Notes: generated by a model not told the origin, from the sequence alone. A stretch of DNA of 40,495 bases from an uncultured Bacillota bacterium (GCA_946629205.1 CAMOXP010000001.1:1-40495); one strand, 5' to 3'. Numbered from the stretch's first letter, positions 15,852 to 24,173 are shown. Translations and numbers: made by a program.

Positions 15852-17067
15852 GTGTACATCCTCCTTGCTCTACTTGGGTGATCCGGGCGTCTGCGCTTCC
15901 CCGGCCTGTTTCAATCATTACATTCTGCCCGACGCTGAGATCGTCCGCGCTGCTGATGATATTACCGTTTTCATCTGTGACAACACTGTATCCCCTTGCC
16001 AGGATCGACTTCGGATCGGCCGTGCTGATCAGCGTCCCGAGGTGTTCTACACGTTCCTTCAGAGACGCGATCCTGTGCCGCAGACTCTCCTCCATGCCTT
16101 CTATGATCCGGTCGGCGTTCAACTGTTCATAGGCAATTTTTTCTGCAATTCCTCTCGCAAAAGCATTCGGGTCCAGAGCGTTCAGCCTGTTCTTCTTCAT
16201 TTCGATATTCCTGATCAGGTTGTCCGCAAGAGCGGTCCGCATCTCATTCAGCGCCAGTCTGATCTCGTTCGTATCAGGAACTGCCATCTCCGCAGCTGCC
16301 GTGGGTGTGGCGGCTCTGAAATCTGCAGTAAAATCCGAAATAGTAAAATCCGTTTCATGACCGACTGCAGAAATGACCGGAATCTTCGAAGCGAAAATGC
16401 TGCGGGCTACGATTTCCTCGTTGAAAGCCCACAATTCTTCCATGGAACCTCCCCCGCGGCCGGTAATAATAATGTCAATATCACTGTATTCCGCATTGAT
16501 CCGATCGATGGCCCCGGCAATTTCCCGGGCAGCCGCCGGTCCCTGTACAAGCACCGGGAAAACCAATATGTTTACATAATCATTCTTATTTTTGATTGTT
16601 TTGATGATATCCCTGACCGCCGCACCCGTCTCAGATGTAACGACTGCGATGTTCGAAGGAAACGAAGGCAGCGGTTTCTTGTTCTCCTGCGCGAACAGGC
16701 CTTCCTTTTCGAGTTTTGCCTTGAGTTTTTCAAAGGCAACAGCAAGCTGTCCGATCCCGTTAGTCTCGATGTCACGGACGTTCAGGTTGTAGACTCCGTC
16801 GCGCTCAAATACGGAAATATAGCCGCTGGCGATGATTTCCATACCCTCTTCCAAAGGACAAGTGATTTTTTCCACATTCCAAGGAGAAATGATGCATTTG
16901 AGTCTGCTTTTGTCCTCCTTCAGCGAGAAAAACACATAACCGGATTTGTGAAAGGTCAGGTTGCTGATCTCGCCGATCACCGAAATGTTCCCCAGAATCG
17001 GATCCGTTTTCAGAATTCTTCCGATGTAGTTGTTCACTTGTCCGACACTGAACGGTTTCAGCCCCAT
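15844..17067 (-). CDS. xseA: Exodeoxyribonuclease VII large subunit
   Basis: A 407-residue protein with an N-terminal OB-fold (about 5-100) that binds ssDNA, and the Exonuc_VII_L catalytic domain. The core motifs are AVVTSETGAAVRDI (about 146-159), IITGRGGGSMEELWAFNEE (about 201-219) and SAVGHETDFTI (about 233-243). A coiled-coil region that binds XseB follows. Length is normal. The start overlaps the M22-family gene by 10 nt. A 499-codon open frame lies antisense over this gene but is a codon-usage shadow. Confidence 0.95.
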   Translation of the reverse strand: MGLKPFSVGQVNNYIGRILKTDPILGNISVIGEISNLTFHKSGYVFFSLKEDKSRLKCIISPWNVEKITCPLEEGMEIIASGYISVFERDGVYNLNVRDIETNGIGQLAVAFEKLKAKLEKEGLFAQENKKPLPSFPSNIAVVTSETGAAVRDIIKTIKNKNDYVNILVFPVLVQGPAAAREIAGAIDRINAEYSDIDIIITGRGGGSMEELWAFNEEIVARSIFASKIPVISAVGHETDFTISDFTADFRAATPTAAAEMAVPDTNEIRLALNEMRTALADNLIRNIEMKKNRLNALDPNAFARGIAEKIAYEQLNADRIIEGMEESLRHRIASLKERVEHLGTLISTADPKSILARGYSVVTDENGNIISSADDLSVGQNVMIETGRGSADARITQVEQGGCTHD

Positions 17068-18062
17068 AGATATCTCCTGCCTAGAAGCGCCGTCCCGACG
17101 GCATTGTCCGAAGACAGTTCCGGAGACGTGAAAAACACATCGATTCCATCTTTCTGCAGCTGCTTCGTAATGTATTTTCTCAGGAAGCGGCTGGATGAAA
17201 CGCCCCCTGACATATATATATTTGTATTACCGGTCTGTTCCGCACTCTGACGGAGCATCTTCAAGATCGAATCAGAGATCCGGACAAAGGCCTCTCTGAC
17301 CAGTTGTTCTGTTTCCGGTTTTCCTGCTTTTGCATCAGAAATCCTGTTTCTGAACTGCGTATCAAAGCCCGATAGGTGCACAAACCCTTCTTTTGCTTTG
17401 ATCCCGGTCAGCACATTTGTCTGTTCCTCTGCAGACAACGCCATTTCGTCCAGTAACTGACCGCAGGGAAACGGCATTCCCAGCATAACACCTGCCCGGT
17501 CCAGGACCTGCCCGTAGGAGATGTCTCTGGTCCCTCCGATGATCTCGATATCATAGAACGCCTGCTCGCCGTCGCACTTGCAGAACGCGTCTGCGAGGTA
17601 AGGCTGACGATCCTTCTGCCGGACTTTCAGGACTTCACATGTCCCGCCGGAAAAATGGCACGCCAGGAATTCCCCGTCCGGATGCGCTCCACATGAAGCG
17701 ACTGACGCTTCGAGATGACCCTCCTGATGGGAAAAACCCACAACAGGAACATCCAGCGCCGAAGCGATGGCGACAGCCTGGGACGCGCCTGCTGTAAAGC
17801 ATGGCATATATGACCCACTGACTGCCCTCGGTCTGGTCGAATAAGCAACACCGTCTATCGAGCCCTCATAATCATTCCGCAGCTGTATAAACAGCTCCGG
17901 CAGATTCTGCACATGCTGAAAAAGGGCTTCGGACTGCCTGAGTCCGCGCTCCCCTTCCCGCACCTTCAGAAACGATCTTAGATCAACGACTGTTTCATCT
18001 CCGCGGATCAATGCGAGCGACGTCTTGTAGTTGCTTGTGTCCAATCCGAGAATGCATCTCAT
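17058..18062 (-). CDS. M22 / TsaD-like (Kae1 superfamily) paralogue
   Basis: A 334-residue ASKHA-fold protein related to TsaD and often annotated as O-sialoglycoprotein endopeptidase. The N-terminal phosphate loop is LGLDTSNYKTS (5-15) instead of the TsaD-type GIETSCDET. The metal motif HxEGH is kept as H112-Q-E-G-H116, and SGGTCEV (138-144) and SGGVSSSRF near the C-terminus form the nucleotide pocket. This points to an ATP-binding Kae1-like protein distinct from the tRNA t6A enzyme; its substrate is unknown. The ATG chosen lies one base after the nusB stop and matches the family start; an upstream in-frame extension of 40 codons would overlap nusB. Placement between nusB and xseA recurs in Clostridia. 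Confidence 0.8.
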   Translation of the reverse strand: MRCILGLDTSNYKTSLALIRGDETVVDLRSFLKVREGERGLRQSEALFQHVQNLPELFIQLRNDYEGSIDGVAYSTRPRAVSGSYMPCFTAGASQAVAIASALDVPVVGFSHQEGHLEASVASCGAHPDGEFLACHFSGGTCEVLKVRQKDRQPYLADAFCKCDGEQAFYDIEIIGGTRDISYGQVLDRAGVMLGMPFPCGQLLDEMALSAEEQTNVLTGIKAKEGFVHLSGFDTQFRNRISDAKAGKPETEQLVREAFVRISDSILKMLRQSAEQTGNTNIYMSGGVSSSRFLRKYITKQLQKDGIDVFFTSPELSSDNAVGTALLGRRYLWG

Positions 18063-18063
18063 C

Positions 18064-18459
18064 TTATTTGCCCTTCGTAATCGCCCCAAGCACGCCGTGT
18101 ATGAATCGGGCAGAGTTCTCAGTACTGTATTTCTTCGCCATATTGATGGCCTCATTGACAGTAACTGCTTCAGGGATATCATCGCAGAATCTCAGTTCTC
18201 CGCATGCAAGGCGCATGATTGCCAGATCGACCTTAGGCATCCGGCTTGTTTTCCATTTGGATGCGCACCTGTTGATATCCGCGTCTATAGCGTCGATGCT
18301 GCCGGCAATATCAGACAACAGTTTTCCCCCGCGAACCGCATGATCTCCCGGAAGCCTTTCTTCTGCCAGACTGACAGCCCGTTCTGCTTCCAGTGCCTTC
18401 GTCGCATCCAGTTCATAGAGAATCTGCATCATAATCTCACGGGCCTCATTCCTGGTCAT
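18064..18459 (-). CDS. nusB: Transcription antitermination factor NusB
   Basis: A 131-residue all-helical RNA-binding protein. It starts with the typical RNEAREIMMQILYELD segment and has the C-terminal VDLAIMRLACGEL...AVTVNEAINMAKKYS...FIHGVLGAI signature. With NusE/S10 it binds boxA of rRNA leaders to prevent termination. The start overlaps the asp23 gene by 14 nt. The asp23-nusB-xseA order is widely conserved in Firmicutes. Confidence 0.95.
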   Translation of the reverse strand: MTRNEAREIMMQILYELDATKALEAERAVSLAEERLPGDHAVRGGKLLSDIAGSIDAIDADINRCASKWKTSRMPKVDLAIMRLACGELRFCDDIPEAVTVNEAINMAKKYSTENSARFIHGVLGAITKGK

Positions 18460-18796
18460 CTCGTTTTACCCCCTCCACATGGATGTTCACTGCGTTAAGT
18501 TTCATATTGGTCATGCTGCGGATCTCTTTTTTCACATTCTCCTGGATATCCCAGGCGACCTGTGGGATCTTGCAGCCATAAGATACGATGACATGAAGAT
18601 CGATCTCGATATTTTCATTGTTCCGCGTTACTTTGGCGCCTTTGGCTACCAGTTCCTTGCCGCGGATGCTCTTGCTGATGATGTTTTGGATACTGCCTGC
18701 CATTTCCGCTACGCCTTCAGTCTTCAGGGTCGCGTTGATGGCACAGACAGCCAGCACATCGTCTGATACTTCCAGGATTTCGTTATCTTCTGCCAT
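18446..18796 (-). CDS. Asp23/Gls24 family envelope stress protein
   Basis: A 116-residue protein with the Asp23 core: VLAVCAINATLKTEGVAEM, then GKELVAKGAKV, then the VIVSYGCKIPQVAWDIQENVKKEI segment. Members are membrane-associated envelope-stress or homeostasis proteins. It is very often found just upstream of nusB, as here. The ATG overlaps the stop of the CNNM gene by one base (TAATG). Confidence 0.92.
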   Translation of the reverse strand: MAEDNEILEVSDDVLAVCAINATLKTEGVAEMAGSIQNIISKSIRGKELVAKGAKVTRNNENIEIDLHVIVSYGCKIPQVAWDIQENVKKEIRSMTNMKLNAVNIHVEGVKRDDQE

Positions 18797-20130
18797 TATT
18801 CCCGTTCCTTATCTTCTTTGTTGATTTTCATGATGACTTTTTCGATTCGCCTGTCTTTAACAGAATCGATGGTGAATACAACACCATCAATGGAGACTTC
18901 TTTCCCGATATCATCTTCGTCAGGGATCTCACCGAACATGTCGATGATCAGACCTCCAATGGTCTCTGAATTCTCAGACTCGAGATTTGTGCCCAGCTCT
19001 TCATTGATATCATTCAGGTCCATACTGCCTTCGATCATATAGAGGTTTTCTCCGATCTTCGTCAGTTCCTGTTCCTCCTCGTCGTACTCGTCATCGATAT
19101 CCCCCATGACCTCCTCGATGATATCCTCCATGGTGACGATGCCGCAAAATCCGCCGTATTCATCGATCAGCACCGCGATCTGCTGCTTTGTTTTCTGCAG
19201 TTCGAAAAACAGCGAGTCGATGTTCTTCGTCTCCGGGACAAAATACGGCGTCCGCAGGATCGCGCGTATGTCGACATTGTCGAATCCCTGTTCTCTGGCC
19301 CGGATAAGGTAATCCTTGATATTCAGGATACCGATGATATTGTCGCTGTCATCCTCATATACCGGTATCCGGGAATACTTCAGGCTCATCAGTTCGTCGA
19401 TGTACTCCGATGGTTCGTCATTGATATCGATTGCAAATACATCCGTGCGCGGCGTCATGATCTCGTATGCGAGAATATCGTCGAAGGCAAATACGCCGGT
19501 AATCATTTTTTTGCCTTCTTCTTTTAGTTCTCCGCTCTCCTGTCCTGCTTCCAGCATCTCCACGATATCATCTTCAGAGTACTCGTTATCGTTCAGATCT
19601 GCTCTCTGCCGGAACAGTTTGAGAAACAGGATCGCCAGTCCTGCGATGCAAACAGTGACCGGTTTCAGAATGGCGTTCAATACTTTGATGCTGGCAGATG
19701 TTGTCATGACGACGCCTTCTGCATGCTGCATAGCGATTCTTCTCGGCAGCATTTCGCCAAGCGACATCAGAAAGATCAGGGATACAAACAGCACGATCAG
19801 AAATACGACAACCTGCGCAGCGATTTCCGCCTCCCAAAGCACCGCGAGACGCACATACAGAGGAATCCCCAGATAGACCATGCACACAATGCAGTACAGC
19901 ATGTAGATCAGAACGTTCATGACCCTCAGCGACAGCTTATAGACCGGAGGGTTCTCCATGATCGGCAGCGCGCGTGCCGCCTTTCTGTTTCCATCATCAG
20001 CAAGTTCCCTGATTTTCACTTTGTTGGCCTCTGAAATGGATTTTCTCGCCGCTGCAAACCATCCATTGATCAGTATGAGCGCCAGAGCTAGAACCACACC
20101 CCATAAGGGCAGATACGGCCCTTCTGACAT
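18796..20130 (-). CDS. CNNM/CorC (DUF21-CBS) hemolysin family protein
   Basis: A 444-residue membrane protein with a DUF21/CNNM transmembrane domain (about 8-175), a pair of CBS domains (about 215-335, beginning MTPRTDVFAID) and a C-terminal CorC_HlyC domain (about 350-435). Related proteins handle Mg2+ or Co2+, and CBS pairs usually sense ATP-Mg. The LGEMLPRR motif (124-131) is conserved. The first helix reads WFAAARKS (24-31), whereas family members usually have FF[SA]A[SA]E there, so a normally acidic residue is Arg. Function may therefore be altered. It lies 3 nt after the U32 stop, between mltG-group genes and asp23. Confidence 0.9.
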   Translation of the reverse strand: MSEGPYLPLWGVVLALALILINGWFAAARKSISEANKVKIRELADDGNRKAARALPIMENPPVYKLSLRVMNVLIYMLYCIVCMVYLGIPLYVRLAVLWEAEIAAQVVVFLIVLFVSLIFLMSLGEMLPRRIAMQHAEGVVMTTSASIKVLNAILKPVTVCIAGLAILFLKLFRQRADLNDNEYSEDDIVEMLEAGQESGELKEEGKKMITGVFAFDDILAYEIMTPRTDVFAIDINDEPSEYIDELMSLKYSRIPVYEDDSDNIIGILNIKDYLIRAREQGFDNVDIRAILRTPYFVPETKNIDSLFFELQKTKQQIAVLIDEYGGFCGIVTMEDIIEEVMGDIDDEYDEEEQELTKIGENLYMIEGSMDLNDINEELGTNLESENSETIGGLIIDMFGEIPDEDDIGKEVSIDGVVFTIDSVKDRRIEKVIMKINKEDKERE

Positions 20131-20133
20131 TTC

Positions 20134-21357
20134 TTATTTCTCCTTTCTGAGCATGAACATCTCAGCCACAGGCTGAGTCATCTTTATCTTAAGAATCTGT
20201 TGAGGATGCGGAGCGCTGCTGATCGGCTCCCCTTCCTCGTCAGTCATATATTCAAGTTTCTGTGTGAAGTACCCGCCCCTGGGGCCGAACACTTCAATCG
20301 TATCTCCGAGATCCATCTTGTTTCTCTGCTCGACTGTGGCGATGCCGCTGACAGCGTCATAGTCTTTCACTAGTCCGACGAAACTGTAATCGCGAACATA
20401 ATCGCTGGTCAGATATTCCTGATCCTCACCTGTCGGTTTCCTGAAGTAAAACCCGGTGGTGAACTCCCGGTGACTGGCTTTGCACATTTCGCCCGCCCAG
20501 TCCGGATCGTAGACATACCCTTCCGGGTCCTGATAGTATGCGTCGATCGCTGTGCGGTAGGCCTTGATCACATGTGCAATATAGAAGATACTCTTCATCC
20601 GGCCTTCGATCTTGAAGGAATCGATTCCTGCGCCGATCAGTTCCGGCAGGTCTTCAAGCATGCAGAGGTCTTTGCTGTTGAAAATATACGTTCCTCTGTC
20701 GTCTTCATCCACCGGCCAGTATTCGCCCGGACGTTTCTCCTCCTCCAGCCTGTATTTGTATCTGCACGGATGAGCGCAGGCGCCCCGGTTGGCGTCCCGT
20801 CCCGTCATAAAGTTGCTCAGCAGGCACCGCCCTGAGTATGAAATGCACATTGCGCCATGCACAAAGGCCTCCAGTTCCGTATCCGCGGGCAGTTTGTCTC
20901 TGATCTGCCGGATTTCCTCCAGCGTCAGTTCCCTGGCCAGAACAAGGCGCTTCACACCCTGTTTTCTCCAGTAATTGGCTGTTACGTAATTGGTCATATT
21001 TGCCTGCGTGGAAAGGTGGATCTCAGCCTTTGGGATCTCCTCACGCAGCAGCTGCATGACCGCAGGATCCGAAACGATGTACGCATCTACGGGGATGTCC
21101 CCGATCTCCTTGAGATACTCCTGCAAAGGCCGGATATCCTCATTGTGCGCATATACGTTGAGCGCCATGTGACAACGCACGTTCCGTTCGTGCGCATATC
21201 GTACCGCCTCACGAATCTGCTCCACTGTCATATTGCCGGCTCCGGCTCTCAGCGAGAACATTTCCCCACCAAAATAGACAGCGTCGGCGCCGTACTCTAT
21301 CGCTATTTTCAGTTTTTCGAAATCGCCGGCAGGAGCCAGCAGTTCGACTCTTTTCAT
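20134..21357 (-). CDS. U32 family peptidase / tRNA hydroxylation protein TrhP-like
   Basis: A 407-residue protein that begins with the U32 signature KRVELLAPAGDFEKL and carries GAMCISYSGRC. Counted from an in-frame TTG at 21378, cysteines C178, C185, C201 and C205 form the four-Cys cluster. Despite the peptidase name, the TrhP/YrrN/YrrO members make 5-hydroxyuridine at tRNA position 34. The neighbouring TrmR-like methyltransferase supports this role. The start is uncertain: ATG at 21357 matches the family N-terminus, while TTG at 21378 overlaps the preceding stop (TTGA). Neither has a good Shine-Dalgarno, so coupling is likely. B. subtilis has two U32 genes at this locus, and only one is seen here. 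Confidence 0.88.
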   Translation of the reverse strand: MKRVELLAPAGDFEKLKIAIEYGADAVYFGGEMFSLRAGAGNMTVEQIREAVRYAHERNVRCHMALNVYAHNEDIRPLQEYLKEIGDIPVDAYIVSDPAVMQLLREEIPKAEIHLSTQANMTNYVTANYWRKQGVKRLVLARELTLEEIRQIRDKLPADTELEAFVHGAMCISYSGRCLLSNFMTGRDANRGACAHPCRYKYRLEEEKRPGEYWPVDEDDRGTYIFNSKDLCMLEDLPELIGAGIDSFKIEGRMKSIFYIAHVIKAYRTAIDAYYQDPEGYVYDPDWAGEMCKASHREFTTGFYFRKPTGEDQEYLTSDYVRDYSFVGLVKDYDAVSGIATVEQRNKMDLGDTIEVFGPRGGYFTQKLEYMTDEEGEPISSAPHPQQILKIKMTQPVAEMFMLRKEK

Positions 21358-21374
21358 ATGGTTGTTGTCGTTTC

Positions 21375-22037
21375 TCAAGTAATTGACTCGTTTTTTTCGA
21401 TGATACTGATCGACAGTCCGTCACCTATGGGCACGACAGTCGTGTCCGCATAGTCAAGATTGCTGATATACTCAATGAACTCGCGCATCCTCCTGGTAGA
21501 TGTCCAGTCTCTGCGCCTTGTGACACATTCATCGGAAGCCGTCATACCCTTTAACAGAACATTATCGCAAATCACGATGCTTTCCCTTCGCATGTACGGC
21601 ATTGCCAGATCCCAGAATTCCCTGTAATGGCTCTTGGCAGCGTCTATGAAAAGCAAATCATAGGGTGCTGCCGGATCAAGTCCTCTGAGCACTGCGCCTG
21701 CTTCACCGCAGACGACCTTGACCTGTCCGGTAAACCCGAGGTTTTCAATATTCGACCGCGCGGCTTTGGCAGATTCCTCATCCAGTTCGATACTGAGCAC
21801 GCTGCATCCGCAGCAGTCAGCGAATACACACGAAGAATAGCCCACTGCAGTACCGATTTCCAGTACGCGAGCGGGCTGTTTCAGTTTCATGATCACCTTG
21901 AGGAGCTTCTCCGTATCTCTACGGATCACAGGTATATTATGCGTTTCCGCAAATACCCTCAGCTCCGCAAGGTCTGTGTTCTCGTTAACGTAAAGGTTGT
22001 CAATGTACGCTGAAATTATTTCATTCGTAATGTTCAT
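21375..22037 (-). CDS. trmR: O-methyltransferase, TrmR-like (tRNA 5-hydroxyuridine methyltransferase)
   Basis: A 220-residue SAM-dependent class I methyltransferase of the COMT/YrrM group. SAM motif I is VLEIGTAVGYSS (58-69). DLLFIDAAKSHY and VICDNVLLKG carry the metal-binding acidic residues. In B. subtilis TrmR (YrrM) methylates ho5U34 to mo5U34 and lies in the same mltG-trmR-U32 order as here, so the assignment rests on both family and context. A longer frame starting at 22100 would overlap mltG by 38 nt; the internal ATG at 22037 fits the family length. No Shine-Dalgarno precedes that ATG closely, but GGAGGAGG lies about 45 nt upstream, before a 7-bp inverted repeat. Confidence 0.8.
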   Translation of the reverse strand: MNITNEIISAYIDNLYVNENTDLAELRVFAETHNIPVIRRDTEKLLKVIMKLKQPARVLEIGTAVGYSSCVFADCCGCSVLSIELDEESAKAARSNIENLGFTGQVKVVCGEAGAVLRGLDPAAPYDLLFIDAAKSHYREFWDLAMPYMRRESIVICDNVLLKGMTASDECVTRRRDWTSTRRMREFIEYISNLDYADTTVVPIGDGLSISIIEKNESIT

Positions 22038-22044
22038 AGTTGCT

Positions 22045-22078
22045 GGATCTGAAGGTCCGGCCCTATTGTTCCAGATCC
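22045..22078 (-). repeat. Inverted repeat at the mltG/trmR junction
   Basis: Seven bases (GGATCTG, 22045-22051 on the plus strand) are repeated as CAGATCC at 22072-22078, so the transcript can form a 7-bp stem with a 20-nt loop. The stem spans the mltG stop and lies between a GGAGGAGG run and the trmR ATG. No T-run follows, so it is not a terminator. Confidence 0.55.
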
Positions 22079-23127
22079 TCCTCCGTCCAAGGATGAGCAT
22101 TCACATTCTTGGAATGTTCTTCATTGGTCTTGGCATAATATATGGTTCCGTCAGGACCTGCATAGAAGAACAGGTCGTCTGTATCCATGTAATGGAGCAC
22201 GCCGTCCAATGCAATGTCGGGTACAGCGCATATCGGTCCCGGAATCCAGCCGGAAACCTTTCTGGCGTTATACGGTGAATCCGAGTTGAGCTGCGACTGT
22301 TTGAGATCCACTCTGTCTTCATCGTAGATGTAGCAGACTGTGACATCACTGCCGAGCGACATATCGCTCTTCAGCCGGTTCATGAAAACGCCTGCGATAT
22401 GAGAGGCATCTTCTTCAGTGGCGCACCCTTCCTTCGTGACAATGGAAGCCAGCGTCAGGAGCTTGTGGATCGACAGATCCGATTTCTCGATTTCGGCTTT
22501 CCGTTCGGTCAGAGCTTCATCCATTTCATCAAGCGCAAGTTCCGTGATGCTCTCCAGCGACGGGTCTTCATCTGTGATGAAATAGGTGTCCGGGAACAGA
22601 TATCCTTCCAGAGGATGCATGACATCCTCTCCAAGCACGTCCTTTGTCAGGAACCAGTACTTGTCGATCAGTTCGTTGACATAGTCCTTGCTGTCCCACT
22701 TGGCCATGATTTCCTTGCTGGAATACTGGGAAACATCCGCGAGCGCTTCCGCGCACTGGGTCAGTCTGGCACCCTCCGCGATCCGGAATGACGTCTTCGA
22801 AATATAATTGAAATCTCCTGTATTGATGACGTTCATGATTTCCGGAAAACTCATGGACTTGTTCAGGACATAGGTGTTCGCCTGAAGCGTATCGTAGCCA
22901 GTAAGTCTGGCGTTGATCTTAGCGAACAGCGGATCCTTGATCAGGCCTGCTTCATCGAGTTGCTCGATGATTGAGTTGGCACCGCTGCCGTCGATCACAG
23001 TGACTGTGATTTCATTTTTATCCTTCGGATCAACTGCTTTGAGACCATTGAAGTAGGCAAAGACCGCAGCTGCGATTCCCAGCGCAATGATCAGCAGTAT
23101 GAGGATCAGGATCTTTGCTTTTGACAT
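22063..23127 (-). CDS. mltG: Endolytic murein transglycosylase MltG (YceG-like)
   Basis: A 354-residue membrane-anchored protein with one N-terminal TM helix (about 5-27), a LysM-like/YceG N-terminal region and the lytic transglycosylase domain. It cleaves nascent glycan strands and so sets their length. The catalytic-site segment is LASIVTKEG (about 225-233) with the conserved Glu, followed by IAGVFMNRL. The usual L-Q-[ST]-D-P-T-V-x-Y reads L-G-S-D-V-T-V-C-Y here, an uncommon variant. The ATG overlaps the efp stop as TAATG. mltG-trmR-U32 is a conserved Firmicutes order. Confidence 0.92.
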   Translation of the reverse strand: MSKAKILILILLIIALGIAAAVFAYFNGLKAVDPKDKNEITVTVIDGSGANSIIEQLDEAGLIKDPLFAKINARLTGYDTLQANTYVLNKSMSFPEIMNVINTGDFNYISKTSFRIAEGARLTQCAEALADVSQYSSKEIMAKWDSKDYVNELIDKYWFLTKDVLGEDVMHPLEGYLFPDTYFITDEDPSLESITELALDEMDEALTERKAEIEKSDLSIHKLLTLASIVTKEGCATEEDASHIAGVFMNRLKSDMSLGSDVTVCYIYDEDRVDLKQSQLNSDSPYNARKVSGWIPGPICAVPDIALDGVLHYMDTDDLFFYAGPDGTIYYAKTNEEHSKNVNAHPWTEEDLEQ

Positions 23128-23687
23128 TATTTAGATCTCCCTAAATATTCTCCTGTTCTTGTATCGATCTGGATTCTCTCACCTTCCTCGATAAAGATCG
23201 GCACTTTGATCACTGCGCCTGTTTCTACTGTCGCGTCCTTTGTAACGTTTGTCGCAGTATCACCCTTGACACCCGGTTCTGTTTCAGTAACGAGAAGATC
23301 GACGAAATTAGGAGCCTCCACGAGGAAAGCATTGCCTTTGTAGAACTTGATGGTTGCTTCGTCATTCTCTCTCAGATACTTCATCGCTTCCTCGACCTGA
23401 TCCTCCGAAAGAGGAATCTGATCATAGGTGTCAGGATCCATGAAGTAATACAGTTCCCCATCGGAATAAAGGTACTGCATGGTCTTTGTCTCGATATGAG
23501 CCTTCGGGAACTTGGCGTCCGGATTGAAGGACTCTTCCTTGATCGCACCTGTAAGTATGTTCTTATGCTTTGTCCTTACAAAAGCCGCACCCTTGCCAGG
23601 CTTAACGTGCTGGAAATCAAGAACGACATGTGGATCGCCGTCGATTTCAAATGTAATACCTTTTCTGAAATCACCTGCATAAATCAT
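23127..23687 (-). CDS. efp: Elongation factor P
   Basis: A 186-residue three-domain tRNA-mimic that relieves ribosome stalling at proline runs. The KOW-like N-domain ends in the KPGKGAAF loop, whose tip lysine is K32, the position modified in many bacteria. The C-terminal signature (GxxIxVPxFIxEGExIxIDTRTGEYxxR) is intact. It is the first gene of the 21-gene run, preceded by a strong promoter and a leader of about 54 nt. A weak AAGGCG lies before the ATG. Confidence 0.97.
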   Translation of the reverse strand: MIYAGDFRKGITFEIDGDPHVVLDFQHVKPGKGAAFVRTKHKNILTGAIKEESFNPDAKFPKAHIETKTMQYLYSDGELYYFMDPDTYDQIPLSEDQVEEAMKYLRENDEATIKFYKGNAFLVEAPNFVDLLVTETEPGVKGDTATNVTKDATVETGAVIKVPIFIEEGERIQIDTRTGEYLGRSK

Positions 23688-23748
23688 TAGTTTCTCGCCT
23701 TTCTTATATTCTGTGATAGCTGATATACTTATTGTTCTGCTTTAACTG

Positions 23749-23777
23749 ATTATACCAAATACAGAGCTCATTGCCAA
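23749..23777 (-). promoter_or_regulatory. Sigma-A promoter upstream of efp
   Basis: The -35 TTGGCA (23772-23777) and a perfect -10 TATAAT (23749-23754) are separated by exactly 17 nt. The gap 23688-23810 also holds the end of the ylbF transcript, but no intrinsic terminator is visible, so read-through from the upstream run is possible. Confidence 0.85.
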
Positions 23778-23810
23778 TACCCGGCGTGTCTCAGGGCGGT
23801 ATCGGACGTA

Positions 23811-24173
23811 CTACATCATATTGCCGAAGTCGCCCATTGGGCCCATGCCGAAGTCGGCAGCGTCGCCAACGATCTTGTAGACATCGGACATCATGGTGCT
23901 GAATCTCATCTGGCACTGGAAGTATTCGCTTGTCAGCGGATCCTGCATGAGCACAGCGCTCAGCTGCTGGAGATTCATGAACTTTTCCTGATCCATCTCC
24001 TTCCCCATAAGCTGATCCGCCTGGAACTCGAACTGCTGTTTCATGAAATCCTTGACGGCGCTGTCCAGATCGGGATTCTCCTCCAGTCTTTTTCTTACTG
24101 CATTGTACTGTTTGCATTCTTCTGATTCTTTGATTGCTGTTGCCAGCTGATGGGCCTGATCATATACATTCAT
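23811..24173 (-). CDS. YlbF/YmcA family protein
   Basis: A 120-residue mostly helical protein of the YlbF/YmcA (DUF964, Com_YlbF) family: VYDQAHQLATAIKESEE at the N-terminus, then ENPDLDSAVKDFMKQQFEFQ, then a Met/Gly-rich tail. In B. subtilis YlbF, YmcA and YaaT form a complex that guides RNase Y. The C-terminal cysteines used for the iron-sulfur cluster there are not seen here. The start at 24173 has GGAGG 7 nt upstream and overlaps the RNase J stop as ATGA; a longer upstream frame would lie within rnj. Coupling to RNase J suggests a role in RNA decay, which is inference. Confidence 0.85.
   Translation of the reverse strand: MNVYDQAHQLATAIKESEECKQYNAVRKRLEENPDLDSAVKDFMKQQFEFQADQLMGKEMDQEKFMNLQQLSAVLMQDPLTSEYFQCQMRFSTMMSDVYKIVGDAADFGMGPMGDFGNMM

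Noticed and set aside
15751..17250. Open frame of 499 codons on the plus strand
   Set aside because: It lies antisense to xseA, which has all family motifs and coupled neighbours. The translation is low-quality, Cys/Arg/Phe-rich and unlike any family I know. It is a codon-usage shadow.
18063..18182. N-terminal extension of 40 residues on the M22-family protein
   Set aside because: It would overlap nusB by about 120 nt, is not family-like, and a well-placed ATG lies one base after the nusB stop.
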